Shown: in pieces, positions 13,014 through 25,241 of the stretch
Layout of the letters: every line of letters starts with the position of its first letter
How positions within the stretch are numbered: the stretch's first letter is position 1
DNA from: Isoetes taiwanensis
Taxonomy: Eukaryota; Streptophyta; Lycopodiopsida; Isoetales; Isoetaceae
DNA: 64,000 nt
Direction: 5' to 3'
Assembly: GCA_021234155.1 (NCBI GenBank)
Contig: JAJEKV010000093.1
Coordinates: forward strand, 866,001-930,000
Notes under the pieces: model-generated
Databases searched by the model: none
Seen by the model: the letters and a program-made list of their open reading frames with translations, nothing else
What the model was told of the DNA's origin: nothing
Made by a program: the position numbers and the translations under genes

Positions 13014-13193
13014 TTGTTTCGAGGCGGGGAGGGGCTTCTTCTGCTGGCTTAGCTAATTTGGCGTATCTTTCATGCTATCCTTTTCGGCCTTTGGCCTCGT
13101 CCTGTGACCTTAGTCCTCGATCCTAGTTTGTCGGGAAGTTCTCTGCGGTAGTCGGGCGGTTTGTTGGTTTCTTGCGAGTCCCATTCTAGAATC

Positions 13194-13352
13194 GCATCGA
13201 TCCGAACCATCGGATCGCCATTCTAAATGGGGCGAGCATGCATGTCATGCATGCATGCGCGCGGCGCATGCCGTTTTGGTTGGGAGTTAAGCTATTTTAG
13301 AGCATTTTTACGCATCCACGACTCATCGGCTTTCCTCTTATTCTCTTTGAAC
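13194..13352. repeat. Direct repeat, second copy, with RY-motif cluster
   Basis: Second copy of the block at 12841-13013, beginning gcatcgatccgaaccatcgg and keeping gagcatgcatgtcatgcatg. Differences are mainly 1-3 base indels. A further shared word, ggcggtttgttggtttctt followed by gagtcccattctagaat, lies just before this copy (13155-13193) and again at 13802-13840, so the duplicated region is larger and interrupted. Confidence 0.65.
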
Positions 13353-13567
13353 CCACCCTCCCCCCTTCTTTGTTTATTATATTTTGTACAAGTTACGTTT
13401 ATCATGTTTTTCCACCCATTTGGGTGATGCTATTCTGGTATGTTTTCGTTTGTTGTGTTGGTGATGTGCGGGGGCCGGGTTGGCGGCGGCATCTGTTTCG
13501 ACTTCTCCATCGCGGGGGTTTTGGGGCGATTCTATGCCTTCACGTTTGTCTAAGCCCCTTGCCCCTT

Positions 13568-13645
13568 GAGAAGGCTTATCACTAGGGTTTTTCCCTCGAA
13601 AACCGAAAGAGGCCGGGGTTTTAATCCGGTGATAAGCTTTCGGCG
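13568..13645 (+). mobile_element. LINE 3'-UTR fragment
   Basis: Contains ggtttttccctcgaaaaccg followed by ggccggggttttaatccgg, the same hairpin-forming word found near the 3' ends of LINE copies 1 (11397) and 3 (about 60320-60355, minus). It is flanked by cttatcac and gtgataag, an 8-bp inverted pair. No coding part is attached. Confidence 0.5.
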
Positions 13646-14020
13646 GTACATCAACCACTCATCTATTAGCATTGTATTTGTTTTGGGGTCCAAATGATAT
13701 AATTGGATTTTCCCTTTATTTTTAGGTGGGTAGTTTAGCGTGTGCGGCTACCCTGTCCTCCCTCATTAGAAAATCTGGCGAGATGAATGAGAAGCCTATC
13801 TCGGCGGTTTGTTGGTTTCTTCTTGAGTCCCATTCTAGAATATATCAGCAAAGATCATATATGAAGCATCAACCTTCAAAAGGCATGCCCCAAAAAAATG
13901 TTTGGTTTCTACAACACAAGACATTTATCACCTACACATTGGCTCATGAATTTGCCGGTGAAATCTCGACTTGTATGGCAAATCATTTTTATTTCATTCA
14001 ATAAAAGTTGTCAAAAGTAC

Positions 14021-14470
14021 CTTGAGATGATAGAAGAGGTCAGCTCCATTTAAATACTCCATCACAATGTATAAGTTTGCAACGGTTTGAAAAACATATC
14101 TCAATATTACAATGAATGTGTGCTTAGGCGCCTATGTATGTACAAAAATAAGCACAAAAACATTTGTTGAAACTCTTGAATGGTGAAGAGTATCACCTAA
14201 AGTATATATGGTGTTCAGTTTTTACCCGTTCTACTATTTTTTTTATGAGATCGTCCTTGCTCCACGACTTCCATTGCAAAAACCACGGATACAATGGCAA
14301 AAAAATTTACTACGGAGGATCTCATTCACTACATTAATTATGCGTACAAACTCCTCATCACTCAAATAGCTTGAATGTGTTCTTCGGGATAAGATGGCGG
14401 GGATCAAAGGCTCGAGTCTTGCGGCAAGCAGCATTCCTTTGTCTACTCTTGTCTTTGTAATCAAAAATCC
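14021..14470 (-). pseudogene. AGC-family protein kinase gene fragment
   Basis: The best piece is a 111-nt exon at 14021-14131, with acceptor catag, donor gtactt and phase 0 at both ends. It encodes 37 residues including HTFIVILRYVFQ and LYIVMEYLNGADLF, which fits subdomains IV-V of plant AGC kinases (IRE/NDR/S6K type) through the hinge. Upstream at 14220-14290, mixed frames give FAMEVVEQ and DDLIKK.VERVKTE, resembling the VAIK-lysine strand and helix C, although the expected lysine reads as glutamate. At 14330-14400 YLSDEEFVRIINVV lies where the start of the kinase domain should be. The glycine loop, HRDLKPEN and DFG are not found downstream, so the fragment is truncated. Function inferred from family only. 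Confidence 0.5.
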
Positions 14471-14737
14471 CTATGACTTGGTTTTGAAGGCAAACTCTTT
14501 CCTTTTGTTCTTGGGACATTCTATCGATTTCAAATCTGCATGCATTCCCATATTCGAGCCCAAAAAATCTGGGTATTATTTAAGCTCTTCATCCACTAAA
14601 TCCACAGGCCCAAGATCTAAAGCGAGGACCAAGCAGGGTTAGCCGGTTTATCTACTAAATCACGGACTCAAAATCTAAAAGCGTTTCCGAGTGGCTGCCC
14701 GGCAACAAGGGCCCGAGATAGTTCTGATCGATAATAG

Positions 14738-14812
14738 GTTTGGAGCAATTATTGGCATATTCTGGGCATATACTGGCATATACCTAGAATATGCCACAAA
14801 CCCATAAGACCT
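14738..14812 (+). repeat. Two-hairpin short repeat, copy a (3'-truncated)
   Basis: Reads ggtttggagcaattattggc, then atattctgggcatatactgg, then catatacctagaatatgcca and caaaccca. The arms GGCATATTCT and AGAATATGCC form the first hairpin. This copy lacks the second (GC-rich) hairpin and ends in a T-run. Related copies are at 20903, 44171 and 45224. Confidence 0.7.
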
Positions 14813-17800
14813 TTTTTTTTTTTGGGAGGATAATACAACTCAAAGTACAGAAGGCGCGATAAAGGGAAACATTTGCTCAAGTAGACACAATATTTTTTTT
14901 TGCACAAGGCTTTATTTCACGTCTCAAAAGTAGCGGATGCCATTGAATTGGCTCTATAACAGAATTATGCGCTGGAATTGGCTCCAGGTAAGACGAAGAA
15001 AACTATATGAATCTGGATGGGGATGCTGGCTGGACTAGAGCCCGGAAGGAAGTTGGAGCCGGGTGTTTACTGCTTGGGAGGCTAGTGCAGGAGCGTCTAG
15101 ATGCCGAGGCAGTGGCGGAGGTGGTGGCGCATGAAGGGAAGATAGATTTTAATGAAGGCTAAAAGATACTTATATCAAAAAAATCTCTGGTTACTTTATG
15201 CAGAAGAAGCATGCAAAGGATATGTAGATATTTTATTTTATGCTCAAGATCTCTCTAGACCCTATTTTCGTTGAAGTTTGCTTCATGCTTAGGGTTACCG
15301 GGGTGTGAAAATGCACAACGAAGGTCTTCCACAATTGCCACAATAGATACATAGAGAATTTGGAAACATCAAAACTTTAGAAATGTGTTTAGGTTCCAAT
15401 ATGATAGTCATAGTCTCAAAGCGCATGGTGATTTCTTAGTCACAATCTCATTATGTCTTTTAAATATTTACCGCATGTGACATTAAAATCTATATATCCT
15501 TTAAATGTTTATAATGCATGTTGATCACAATGTAGAAAATACATGAGCACTTTGAGTGCGAGATGGTAATACATAAGATCACACTTGTGCATACGGTCGT
15601 TGCAAGATGGAAGAAAGACATACAAGAAATTAAATAAAAGCGAATCTAATAAGGGGAGGGCAATCGGTAATATTCACATGCTTAGTTTAAAAAAATAAAA
15701 GAATGAATTTACGTTTGTCTCTAAGAAAGAATTTTAGGACATTTAACTAATGTGGTACATAAGAGTTAAAATGACAAGCTATAGCTTGCCCTCTTCCTTC
15801 CCCGTTGCTTCATCACCATTACAAGCATCGACCAAAGGTAAAAGGCTCTACTACATTGCATGAGATGTCATTTAAAAAGCAGAGGCGGAGTTTGCGGTAG
15901 AGGTAAAGAAGTATGAATATCAACTCATGCGTATTCTGACTACTAAAATGATTGCAAAAGCGTATCCTTGTATTGACATTGGAAAAAGATGTACAAAGAT
16001 TGCTTGGACAACATACTCTTGCCCAAATAAATGTATTTACATTTGGTGAGATCATCTGTTGACGAATACTTGATGTATCAATTCTTTTTTCCAATTGAAA
16101 AACATGATGAAAATATTCTTAACAATCAAACAAACTGAGCAAATAGAACATGGGTGATGCTCTGGTTCTGAATATACCAGCAATGCAAAGCAATCCTAAT
16201 AAGCATGGTTCATTGTTAAATGATTATGAAGGTTGAATCAAATGTCTACTAGCATTTTTATATCTTGGTTCATTGCCAAATTGTTATGCGGCTCATCTGT
16301 GCAAATTCAAGTGCAGCCTTAATGCATCAGCAAACATAACATAGCAAACACAACATATCAGTCAACAGAATATGACAACTATACAAAGACGGGACATATA
16401 TACCATGTTGACCTATTTCTTGCCAGATTAGTTTGACATGTGGATGGTCAAAAGACCAAATAACAAATCTTTATTAGATGATAGCAATTCTGAAGGAAGC
16501 TGCCTGGTGTGCCTTCCATGACACAATTACACAAATCTGCAAGTACTTCCCAATACGGCAACCCTAATTTTATAAAAGAAAATAAATACCATGCCCCAAA
16601 TTTAAGCCATGGAGTCTTATACTTTCTCTTGTCAATAGCATATGCAAAGTCTATTGGACAAGTCATTCCTGTTGAGGCAATAAATGTCTCCACAGTTTTG
16701 TTAATATAGTTGTGCATTATGTAACCCAGAAGTCATGGCAGTCAAATCTCTAGAAGGATACTTCTATCAAGGGCTGAAGAAGCGGACTCCACCTGAAAGG
16801 CATCCTTGAGTAGATGGTAAAAACAAAATGATTTGCTTTTCCGCCCTTACACATGATAAGCCCAAAATAGTTTCATAATGAACCCTAGCAATGCAAAGGT
16901 TTTTGAATCGAAATGACCATTTTGAAAGAGCATGCCACCTCCTTTAGCTTTGCAAGATCCGGTCTTTGCTACAAATAAACTAAAAGGAAGAAAAATGGAA
17001 GGAAGCGAAAGCAAAAGGAAGAAAAAGAGGGAGCAGTGGCAAAGCGTGGCATCAATAATATCTTTGAAACCACCGAGTCTGAAGCATTAGGCTGTGACAA
17101 TGTAATTACTTTAAATCTTACCTAATAATGTGAGGGACTAGACCATCTGCACTCTAGGTCTTGATAGTTGTGCCGGTTGCAAAACTCACTCTCTCTCATC
17201 GATGCTTCACTTGCTATACATATCCACAAGGGCCCTCTAACAAAACTTCAAAGCCAAGACCCTTCTCAGTTACCTGCTCATGATCCAATAGACGCACTCC
17301 CCTGCAGATTGGGCCCTGCCCCTTGAACCGTAAAACCATTATAAATCCAGCAAGCTTTAGGAGTTACAAATATAATTAGCATTAGCATTCTCTGGTAAAA
17401 ATATCATGAAAGCAAGATTTGAAGTTAAGAGCAAATTCTGGCATAAAGAAGTCAGAAGATGAATCCCTTTGAGCTCTACACATAGATATCTTACCACTGA
17501 AAAAGATATATTATGTGTGTTAAAAGCTCTGCTATTCTGCTTGCCTCTGCCAAGGTCTGTAAGTTCTTTTTTATTTTTGTGTGTGTTTTTTCTTTTGTTC
17601 GCTGCAAAATCAGCGAGAATGTCCCCTCGTGTCTATCTACGTTCTGGCCGTCGAGATTTTGTCATTTGTTGCATCTCTTTCTTTGGTGAATATATAAAAC
17701 ACACATAAAACACTCATAGGACAACAATATCTACCGCGGCTGTATAATCGGTCAAAATAACCTCCAAGCTCACAGGGCCTCCAATCCACAACAAATGCTT

Positions 17801-18883
17801 CTATGATGAACATGATGCGCCTCTTATCATGATCCTACATTTGGAACTTTCGGGATGGAGACCGGTTTGTGAGACAAAATCTATGAAACACAAACTCATT
17901 CAAGGCTCTTTCAGCTATAGCCCAAGGAAGTCGATTGTAGTTCGGCGGGTTTTAGAAGAGTAAGTAGGGTGCCTATAACTTCAAAGCGTACTAGATGCAT
18001 AAAATATGGAATATAAAATCCATATGACATTGGATGCATTACACAATGTTGTGACACAATGACAGATTTAAAATCTAAAGAAAATAAGAATCGACAGGGC
18101 CATTCATACTTCTTAAACAACAATGGGGATTAGGTCAAAATAGTGACTATAGAGATCAATCTGTTATGTTAAATCAGGGGATATGTCGCCTTTGCAACAT
18201 AAGTGTCTCCTAGAGACCTCGGACTTTAAAAGGATCCCACTTATAGCGTGTCAAATTCCGACCCGATTACGTAAAAGTAGCTTCAAAGGCATATCACGAT
18301 TCCGGTCCATAGTTTTTTAGGGAGACAAAAACTTCTGATTCATTCCAAGAGAGACATGAGGTGTATGCGGGACCCTATATCATAATCTAGACAACTAAAC
18401 GCTATAATTTCAAATTAATATTAAGAGAAGAGGCAAGTAGATTAAGCGTACCTGGAGTTATATACAAAGCGATCCCCAATCACTTTTCCCTTGTAGGGAA
18501 TAAATCGAAACTTGATACTTCATCTACACAAAACATGGTGCTAAAATATTAGAAGAACATCCAATGAGCCTATAGAAATGGGTCATTAGTAGATGTTTGA
18601 AGACATTATGACAGAGTAACCTTAACATTAATAGCTTAAAGACTTTGAGCACAATGTTCAAGCATTCCTTATAACCAAAAAAAAATCACGGGTGTGTATC
18701 GTAATAATCTTTTGAAGGCCATGCAGCCCATGCTAGAGGATCATGCTATCATCAAAATTATGATCAACAAATGGACCGCATTAACACCAATACGTATAAC
18801 CTTTTCCCCATGGAAGCTTTTCGGGATGGGCCTTTTCCCCAATATATAGACCGAACTGACCCCATTCCAAGTGAGCCAAGACA
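14813..18883. other. AT-rich DNA; several minus-strand open frames, none recognised
   Basis: Minus-strand open stretches occur at 15819-16094, 16448-16717 and 17911-18123. The one at 16448-16717 has exon-like features: YINKTVETFIASTGMTCPID continues to a possible gtattt donor, and KDAFQVESASSALDRSILLE lies upstream near 16760-16800. No domain could be named. They could be exons of one minus-strand gene or chance frames. Confidence 0.25.
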
Positions 18884-19339
18884 ATGGAGGGAACTACTAT
18901 GTTAGTGGATGCGGAAGCAATTAACTATCTATTGAATGTTGAATTACTTTTGCTAAATGTAGATGAGCTAATACAACACAAAGTAGATAAACAATCGAGA
19001 ACAACTTCTAAAGAGCTCTTACTATTGACGGTGGGGCCTTTGTGCCTGATCTCACCTTGGGTGCTGTCAAAGGGCTTCAAGAAGCTACCCTCTCCATCGA
19101 CATACATGGATCTTTGTTGCATCGGGAATCCACGAAGGCTGCGATCTGCAATACTTGGTCGAAATCAACAAGCCCTAAGTTCTGTAGTAGTTATTGTCAA
19201 TTATGAGAGGGTGGCAACATCTAGAGGAAGCATTGACATTCCCATCTCCATTTTGAGGACCACGGGGCTTGAAGTTGAATCGAAGGTTAGGGTCGAGGCG
19301 GGATCGGGTTTTCAAGTTTTTGGAAATTGTAGAGCCTAG
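18884..19339 (+). CDS. Open frame of unknown status (151 codons)
   Basis: The longest ATG-started frame in this part, beginning MEGTTMLVDAEAINYLL. It has no recognised domain, no signal peptide and no codon pattern suggesting constraint. Minus-strand readings of the same DNA are also open in places (for example KPFDSTQGEIRHKGPTV at about 19040-19095), so the coding strand is unclear. It may be a decayed gene or chance. Confidence 0.15.
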   Translation: MEGTTMLVDAEAINYLLNVELLLLNVDELIQHKVDKQSRTTSKELLLLTVGPLCLISPWVLSKGFKKLPSPSTYMDLCCIGNPRRLRSAILGRNQQALSSVVVIVNYERVATSRGSIDIPISILRTTGLEVESKVRVEAGSGFQVFGNCRA

Positions 19340-20902
19340 GAAGAACATTTGCACAAATGGAATCGCCAATGGTGTGTGATCGAGAAAAGAGCTAACATAT
19401 TAGAAGATAAACCCTTGTTCCCCAAATTTGGTTATGAGTTGTGATAGAGTAGAGTTTGGTGATGGAATAAGCGTATTAGCTTGATTGAAGTTTCTTTGTT
19501 AATGCATCTCATTGCCCTAGAAGCACATCATGTGATGGCCCTCACATGCTGGGGAATTAATAACTTACATATTTATTTGCAGATTAGAATGAAAATGAGT
19601 AGGGCTAATTAAGATTTAAGACATATTACCGAAATCTGAGTCCTTTGCGACTATGGCTATAATATCTGCACAAGATATTACTCCCGGACATTGTTATTCC
19701 AATGCGGCCTTCATTTCATCTATATATTCATAACCTCTAAGAGAATTCTTATTTGGTCCCGCATTCTTTTCTCAGTGCATGGTTGGCGTATCATCTAGAA
19801 GAACTGATGCATCACATCCTGTCGAGAAACCAAAGCTTATTCAATTACATGCTTAACGCAACGATGATATAAGTCAAATGCTATTTTTATCCTTACATCT
19901 ACAAAATAATCGTGGAAGTGCATTCTCAAGACTCAATTAGCCCCTCACTAACGATTAAAACGCTTGCCGGCGTTTATCATAAAACCCGGTGATAAGTTGT
20001 GCGATTAGCTTTATAATTCGTACAAAGCAAGATGATCAAAATGTTGCGGCAGACTAAAGTAGGCGGCTAATTTTTGCATCTTAAATCTGGAGACCTTAGA
20101 AAGCCCAAAGAGCTTTAGATTAAAGATGTATTTATAAGGTGGTATAGTATATATCGAGAATCTCCCATTAAGACTTGAAAGCCTGAACTCCCAAACCCCC
20201 GGAAGAGCTGGAACACACTATTCTTTGGCGAAATCGATCAAACAAAGGGCATCGCCGATATTAGCCTCCTTAGTACACAAATTTTTCCATGTTTTTCTTT
20301 GAAAACTTTACCTAGCCCCAAACATGATCACATACGCTATTTCAAGGTAATCGAGGAATGGCACAGGATATAATCTTGCAATGAGTTACTCTTCATATCA
20401 ACATCACGAAGCCTCGAAAGATGGGTTCCGGGCATTTTAATTTTGTGATATTTTGGTTGATGCATGCTACGTTAATCTTCCATGGTCTGCAGACTTGGAA
20501 CCCATATTCTTTGCTTCTTCCACCATCTTGTCAATTTTTGGCTGAAAATATGTTGCTAGATCTCGGAACAGGGGTGTTTGGTAAGAAAACAATTTGGTTT
20601 GTGCCATAGATTTCATCTAATTCATCCAATTTCATTCGTTGCCAAGGGAAGGACTAGTTTAGCCCGATGTAGTTGGCCAAGGCGTGAAAGGTGAGCCCGC
20701 GGACCGGGGTGTATTCAAACTCCAGCACATCCTTACTTGCACCTACACCTAAAATGTCCACTGTTCCACCATCGCTGCAACTCCTAGCTCCATTTTGTCT
20801 TCCTTTAACGGCGCATCCCGCAGCGAGAAGCCAGTTACCAGTTACCCGGTTGAAACATCGTCCATCCAGAATACACCTGACCGCCAATTTACAGGGAACA
20901 CT
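19340..20902. other. AT-rich intergenic DNA, no gene seen
   Basis: No recognisable features. The stretch 20690-20890 is somewhat GC-richer and precedes repeat copy b; it could be an exon or 5' region, but no splice pattern or domain supports that. Confidence 0.35.
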
Positions 20903-21014
20903 AGGTTTTTAGCAGTCACCAGCATATTTTAAGCATATTCTAGTACATACCTAGAATATGCCACAAGCCCACATAAACAAGGGTTTGCCCCCTTAGGGGC
21001 AACCCAAAAAAAAA
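20903..21014 (+). repeat. Two-hairpin short repeat, copy b (complete 3' end)
   Basis: Begins with tttttagcagtcacc, carries a mutated first hairpin (agcatattttaagcatattc ... cctagaatatgcc), then gggtttgcccccttaggggc plus aaccc, which folds into a second hairpin, and ends in nine A residues. The same order of parts is seen in copies c and d. Confidence 0.75.
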
Positions 21015-21228
21015 GAGATTTAATGGCAGGGCAACAGTTTGAACATTTAAAAAGTAAATGTCAAGGACTTTACATCAAGATGTACTAGTTGTCAAACAAA
21101 TGAATGTTGAAATACATGTAATACTGAGACCATCATTTTGCTAACGTGTCCATATCGTGTTTGTTATTAGTGTAAGGCTTATTCTGTGCTATCGCATCAC
21201 GACCCCCCTCTACTTGAAAAAGTACTTT

Positions 21229-22460
21229 CGTGAACTTACTTGGTATATGGATAGTTTGCATCGAGTTTTGTGTTGATATAAGTATCCTGCCACGAATCCC
21301 TTAATCCATTGACTCTGTACACGTCTTTGATTGTGAAAGAGGTGATAGCAATACCTTGCCACGGATCCCTGTTTTTTCCTTCACTCTATATGTGTTTCTA
21401 CTTGTTTGTTAGGAAAAAAATGCAAACTTGTATGACAAGATACACATATGACAATTTGAATATAACATATGTGTATGATTGCAACAAATTTATTTGTGAA
21501 GATAAGGTTGAGACGCATAGGATTTGAAAATTGAGACATACACTTTAAGTCAAGTTAGTAAAGAATAGCAAAATAGAATAGGTTTTTAAACGTGGGACGA
21601 AGACCAATAGGCCATGGGACCCATACAATGTGGCCGGTATTAAAGGGAATTACATGTAAAATTGACATTGACGTATCCGAATAATACACCAACTTCATTT
21701 AAAACATAAGGAAAGAATCAACCATTTTCTTCAAGGGCGAATTACTCATATGAAGAGGAATATTTACAATGTACTAATCACACAACAATGTCTTTCTCCA
21801 AAAAGGATTAGCACGTGAACATATGAGCAGCAACTTTTTAACTTGGTATATGAATTGGTAGCCACTACTTATTATACTCTTGTCACGGGAAAAAAGGGGT
21901 CATTAGCAATTCGTCTAATATTATACTACATAAAAATAAAATATATTAGTGCTTTACCCACAAATAAAAACTTGCATACTAATAGTTACCCAAAAGGTCA
22001 TATTCGACTATCAAAGATGTTTTACAACAAGCATCATTTTTTTACGATGTTGATAATGGCTTCCATTTGTAATAAAATATGTTGATAATGGCTTATTTTG
22101 CGTCGTCATGTAGCGATCCCCCTCCACTTGAAAATTGCTTTTTGTGAACTGACCTGTTATATGGACAGTCTGCGTCGAATTTGTGATGATATTAATACCC
22201 ACCATAGATTCTTTGTTCCATTGGATCTATACATGTTTTGATTGTTATTTAGGAAGAAAGGAATGCAAACTTGTCTGTGTTGATATCAATACCCCACCAC
22301 GCATTCCTTTTTCCTTTACTCTATATATGTTTTTGATTGTTATTTAGGAAAACAATTCAGACTTGTTTCACAAGATATATGCATAACAATTTCAAAAACT
22401 ATAGCAACGAATTTGTTTGACAAGATAAGGTTAAGATTTGAAAATCGAGACATACACTTT
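21229..22460. repeat. Local direct repeats of a roughly 160-250 bp unit
   Basis: Three diverged copies share the word order 'atatggatagtytgcrtcga', 'gatatyaatacc', 'ccaccayg.attc', 'ctctatatatgttttt', 'ttaggaaaa', 'caaacttgt'. They lie at about 21229-21540, 22115-22270 and 22275-22460. The unit carries no recognisable coding content and its origin is unknown. Confidence 0.5.
21563..21624 (-). mobile_element. Solo retroposon 3' end, minus strand
   Basis: On the minus strand it reads atgggtcccatggcctattg, gtcttcgtcccacgtttaaa, then an imperfect (TATTC)n tail. This is the same family as 5325-5387. Confidence 0.6.
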
Positions 22461-22722
22461 GAGCCAAGTCATGTAAGAACAATATTTTATACACTTTGAG
22501 TCAAGTCATGTCAGAACAATATTATACCTTAACAACCTGGCCCTCAAGTTTTAATGCTGAGATCAGATCTCAAACGTTGGTTGCAGTGGTGTTATCCACC
22601 AGTAACACTTTAAAAAGTGCACAAACACCTGCTTTGTTATGCCAAATGGCCATAAACACCTAGCTTGTTGTGGAAACCACCATAAAACCACCATAAAACT
22701 CGCAGGCCTAGGTTGTTAAGGC

Positions 22723-22828
22723 GGATAACACTCTAGAACTCGGGTATTATGCCCTACTATAACAAACTCGGCCTCCGGCCCTCGTTTGTTATAATAGGGC
22801 ATAACATCCTCGTTCGAGGGTGTTATCC
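22723..22828. repeat. 106-bp foldback hairpin element, copy A
   Basis: Imperfect palindrome. The outer arms are ggataacac and gtgttatcc; the inner arms are ttatgccctactataacaaa and tttgttataatagggcataa (one mismatch), around a ggcctccggcc loop. It could be a MITE-like foldback element or yield a hairpin transcript. Its counterpart in copy B is 60042-60148. Confidence 0.75.
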
Positions 22829-23299
22829 CTCTCAACTTCATTTAAAATCTAAGGATATACCATTTTGATAGAGGGTAAACAACAAAGATGAAGAGGAATA
22901 GAATAGACCTGTGATAGGTTATTATACTCTTGTCATGAATTGAATTCATGGTCCATTCTTATGGTCGTTGGAAACTAAATGACTTATGGGCCCAAACATA
23001 ATGCGGCCATGACCTATGGGACCCAAACATAATGGGGCCATAGGGGCACTGAGGGGCAAATTGCCAAACTGTCTTCTACTACATAAAAATAATAAATTCT
23101 ACTACACAAAAATAATAGATGGTACAAGATTGATAATGGTCTAATGAAAAATAGAATAGAGTTTTTATGGTGAAAAATAGAATAGAATAGAATAGAGTTT
23201 TTGAGGTCCATGAGACCAATTCTGAACTAAAGAGATTATTGAAGAAAATAGATCTTTAAGAAATTATTGAAGAAAACAGATCTTTAAACAGAACTGAGA

Positions 23300-23839
23300 C
23301 TAAAATGTGGGGAGAACGATGACAGTTTGAAGCAAGACAACGCTGTCAGGGATGTTAAGGTAAGTAGTGGTGTAATTAGCATAGCCAGAAGCAAGGCGAA
23401 AATCTCCAGTACCACCGACAACGGCAAGCTCCTTGGTTTGGCGAATTCCGACAGATTTATCGGTGCCCTGGAAAGCGATGGTGCCATTATATTTGCTGGT
23501 TTGAAGAACAGCGCTAAAGACGAGGAAAGCATGGTCCACGTTAATCGCAGCGATCATGAAGGTGCCCTTGGCTCGCCCGATCTCGTTGGCTGTGGTGAAA
23601 TTGGGGCCGTCCAGAATCTGATTATCGATCACGAACACAGACCCGAACTGGGTTGTGTTTGTGTTCCCGTTTGGGCCTGCTACTCGCACCCCGGTCGCAT
23701 TTGGAGACGTGATTTTGTCGTATAAATATAAATTCAATTTCATTACCTTGAATGGCATCTTCGGTTTTCCCTCCACTCTCGCCATCGCCAGCATTACCAG
23801 CAATCCTAGCATTAGCACTCCTGCTGCCGGAATCTTCAT
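23300..23839 (-). CDS. DIR: Dirigent protein, copy A
   Basis: Intronless gene of 179 residues, the usual dirigent length. Dirigent proteins are secreted beta-barrels that steer coupling of phenoxy radicals (lignans, lignin-type or related compounds). The start is the ATG at 23839, because the frame upstream contains no ATG and this one begins a signal peptide: MKIPAAG, then a Leu/Met-rich core to about residue 20, with likely cleavage near VEG-K. Family motifs follow: NLYLYDKITS (36-45), GRAKGTFM (88-95), the YNGTIAFQG strand (117-125) and ELAVVGGTGDFRLASGYA (137-154). N-glycosylation sequons sit at N47, N61, N80, N118 and N155. A TATA box lies 84 bp upstream. Copy B differs at four residues (I3V, K34N, V68L, E86Q). 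The subfamily and substrate cannot be told from sequence. Confidence 0.95.
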   Translation of the reverse strand: MKIPAAGVLMLGLLVMLAMARVEGKPKMPFKVMKLNLYLYDKITSPNATGVRVAGPNGNTNTTQFGSVFVIDNQILDGPNFTTANEIGRAKGTFMIAAINVDHAFLVFSAVLQTSKYNGTIAFQGTDKSVGIRQTKELAVVGGTGDFRLASGYANYTTTYLNIPDSVVLLQTVIVLPTF

Positions 23840-23922
23840 TCTGCCTCTCGGATCTGCAAATTTTCTCTCGGATCTTTCTGCCCCACACACAGTTTTTCTT
23901 AGCTCTCTATCCTCCCTTTGCC

Positions 23923-23931
23923 GTATTTATA
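23923..23931 (-). promoter_or_regulatory. TATA box of dirigent copy A
   Basis: tataaatac on the minus strand, 84 bases before the ATG. This leaves a 5' UTR of roughly 50-55 bases if transcription starts about 30 bases downstream. It is conserved at the same distance in copy B (62792-62800). Confidence 0.7.
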
Positions 23932-25241
23932 GCGCTCCATAAAGCAGCGTTTTTGTAACGTCACTTCGTGGACCCCATTCTTCTTTGATTTAATTCATGA
24001 CTTTACACCCTTGCGCATCCACCATGGTAGAAGGCCATCATTTTTAGACCACGAGTATATCCGTGGTATATTCGCCTTTGACATGTTGAAACCCCATCAT
24101 GTCCGGTTGGTGGTATATATTTTCAAACTTGCTAATCAAAAAGATCTCTTTATCATCCCATGGCCTTTCATGGTCTCATTGGATGCTAATTTCTATCCTA
24201 TCCATCCATTCATCCGTTCAATACTTTACATCCCCTCTCCTCAATTCAATTTGGACACAAACATGTCCTCAATTTGGACACAAACATGTGTAATATTCTC
24301 TATATATATCGTAACATATATAATGTACAGTTTTGAGTGTTCCGTAAGTTACGACATCTCATGGGCATAAAATTCCATTGGCATCATCATCATCTCTTCC
24401 TTTTGCTTCTATATCAATATCCCATGCAATCTGTAAAGCGTGACATATGGCTCTCAAACGTCCATGTCATTTGCAAAGGTTGAATATTTGATTTCCATAG
24501 CTGAAAATTGTGCATTTTTTATCGTGATGTACATGACATCTTGTTGTAGTCGCCTTAGAATACTCGTTCATGCTTTGAAAACACATCAAGAATTTCCTAA
24601 CAATCTTCATTGGTCCCTTTCTTTTTGGTAGACAATTTGGCGATGACTTTATCTTATGCAATTTTGTTGATGGCTTTACCTTACCGAATTTATCATGACT
24701 TTACGGAAAGGTATCTTTGTTTGTCAAATATTTTCTGGGTTGCCCATAGGGCAACCCCTGGGGAGTATGGGGCAAGACGCATAGATGGCCGCGATTTAAA
24801 AATATTATGGCATATTCTTTATCAAACGGTTGTAAAATTTTGGGATTTGAGGGGTCGATCAAGACGTTTACACGGTGTGGATTTCATTGGAGCCGGGCGG
24901 AAGGTGGGGATGCGACCTCCGCTTCCTGGCATCGCCTAGAGGTAGCGAAGCAGAGGGGAGCTTCGTGGGATCTCCTCTTTGTTGGGTTGCCCTCTTTGTA
25001 AGTAGGAAGACTTGCCCCTGCCATTTCAGTCTGGAGATTAGTTTCGCAATGGTTTTGACTACAACTTAACTTATGGCGATGGTGGCTACTACCTGTCGAT
25101 TTTGCATGTTGCTCCAAAATGTAGGCCGAAAATATGGTACCAAATTTGATTTTTAGGGAGTCCAAGATCTGTGCTCATGATTTATAAAACAGAAGCCTTG
25201 GAAATCCAGCGACCTCCGGGAAACTTAGCGACTTTGCTCCC

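Noticed and set aside
23327-23725. 132-codon plus-strand frame, also present at 62193-62591
   Set aside because: It lies antisense within the dirigent gene and is shared only because the locus is duplicated; it has no independent motif.
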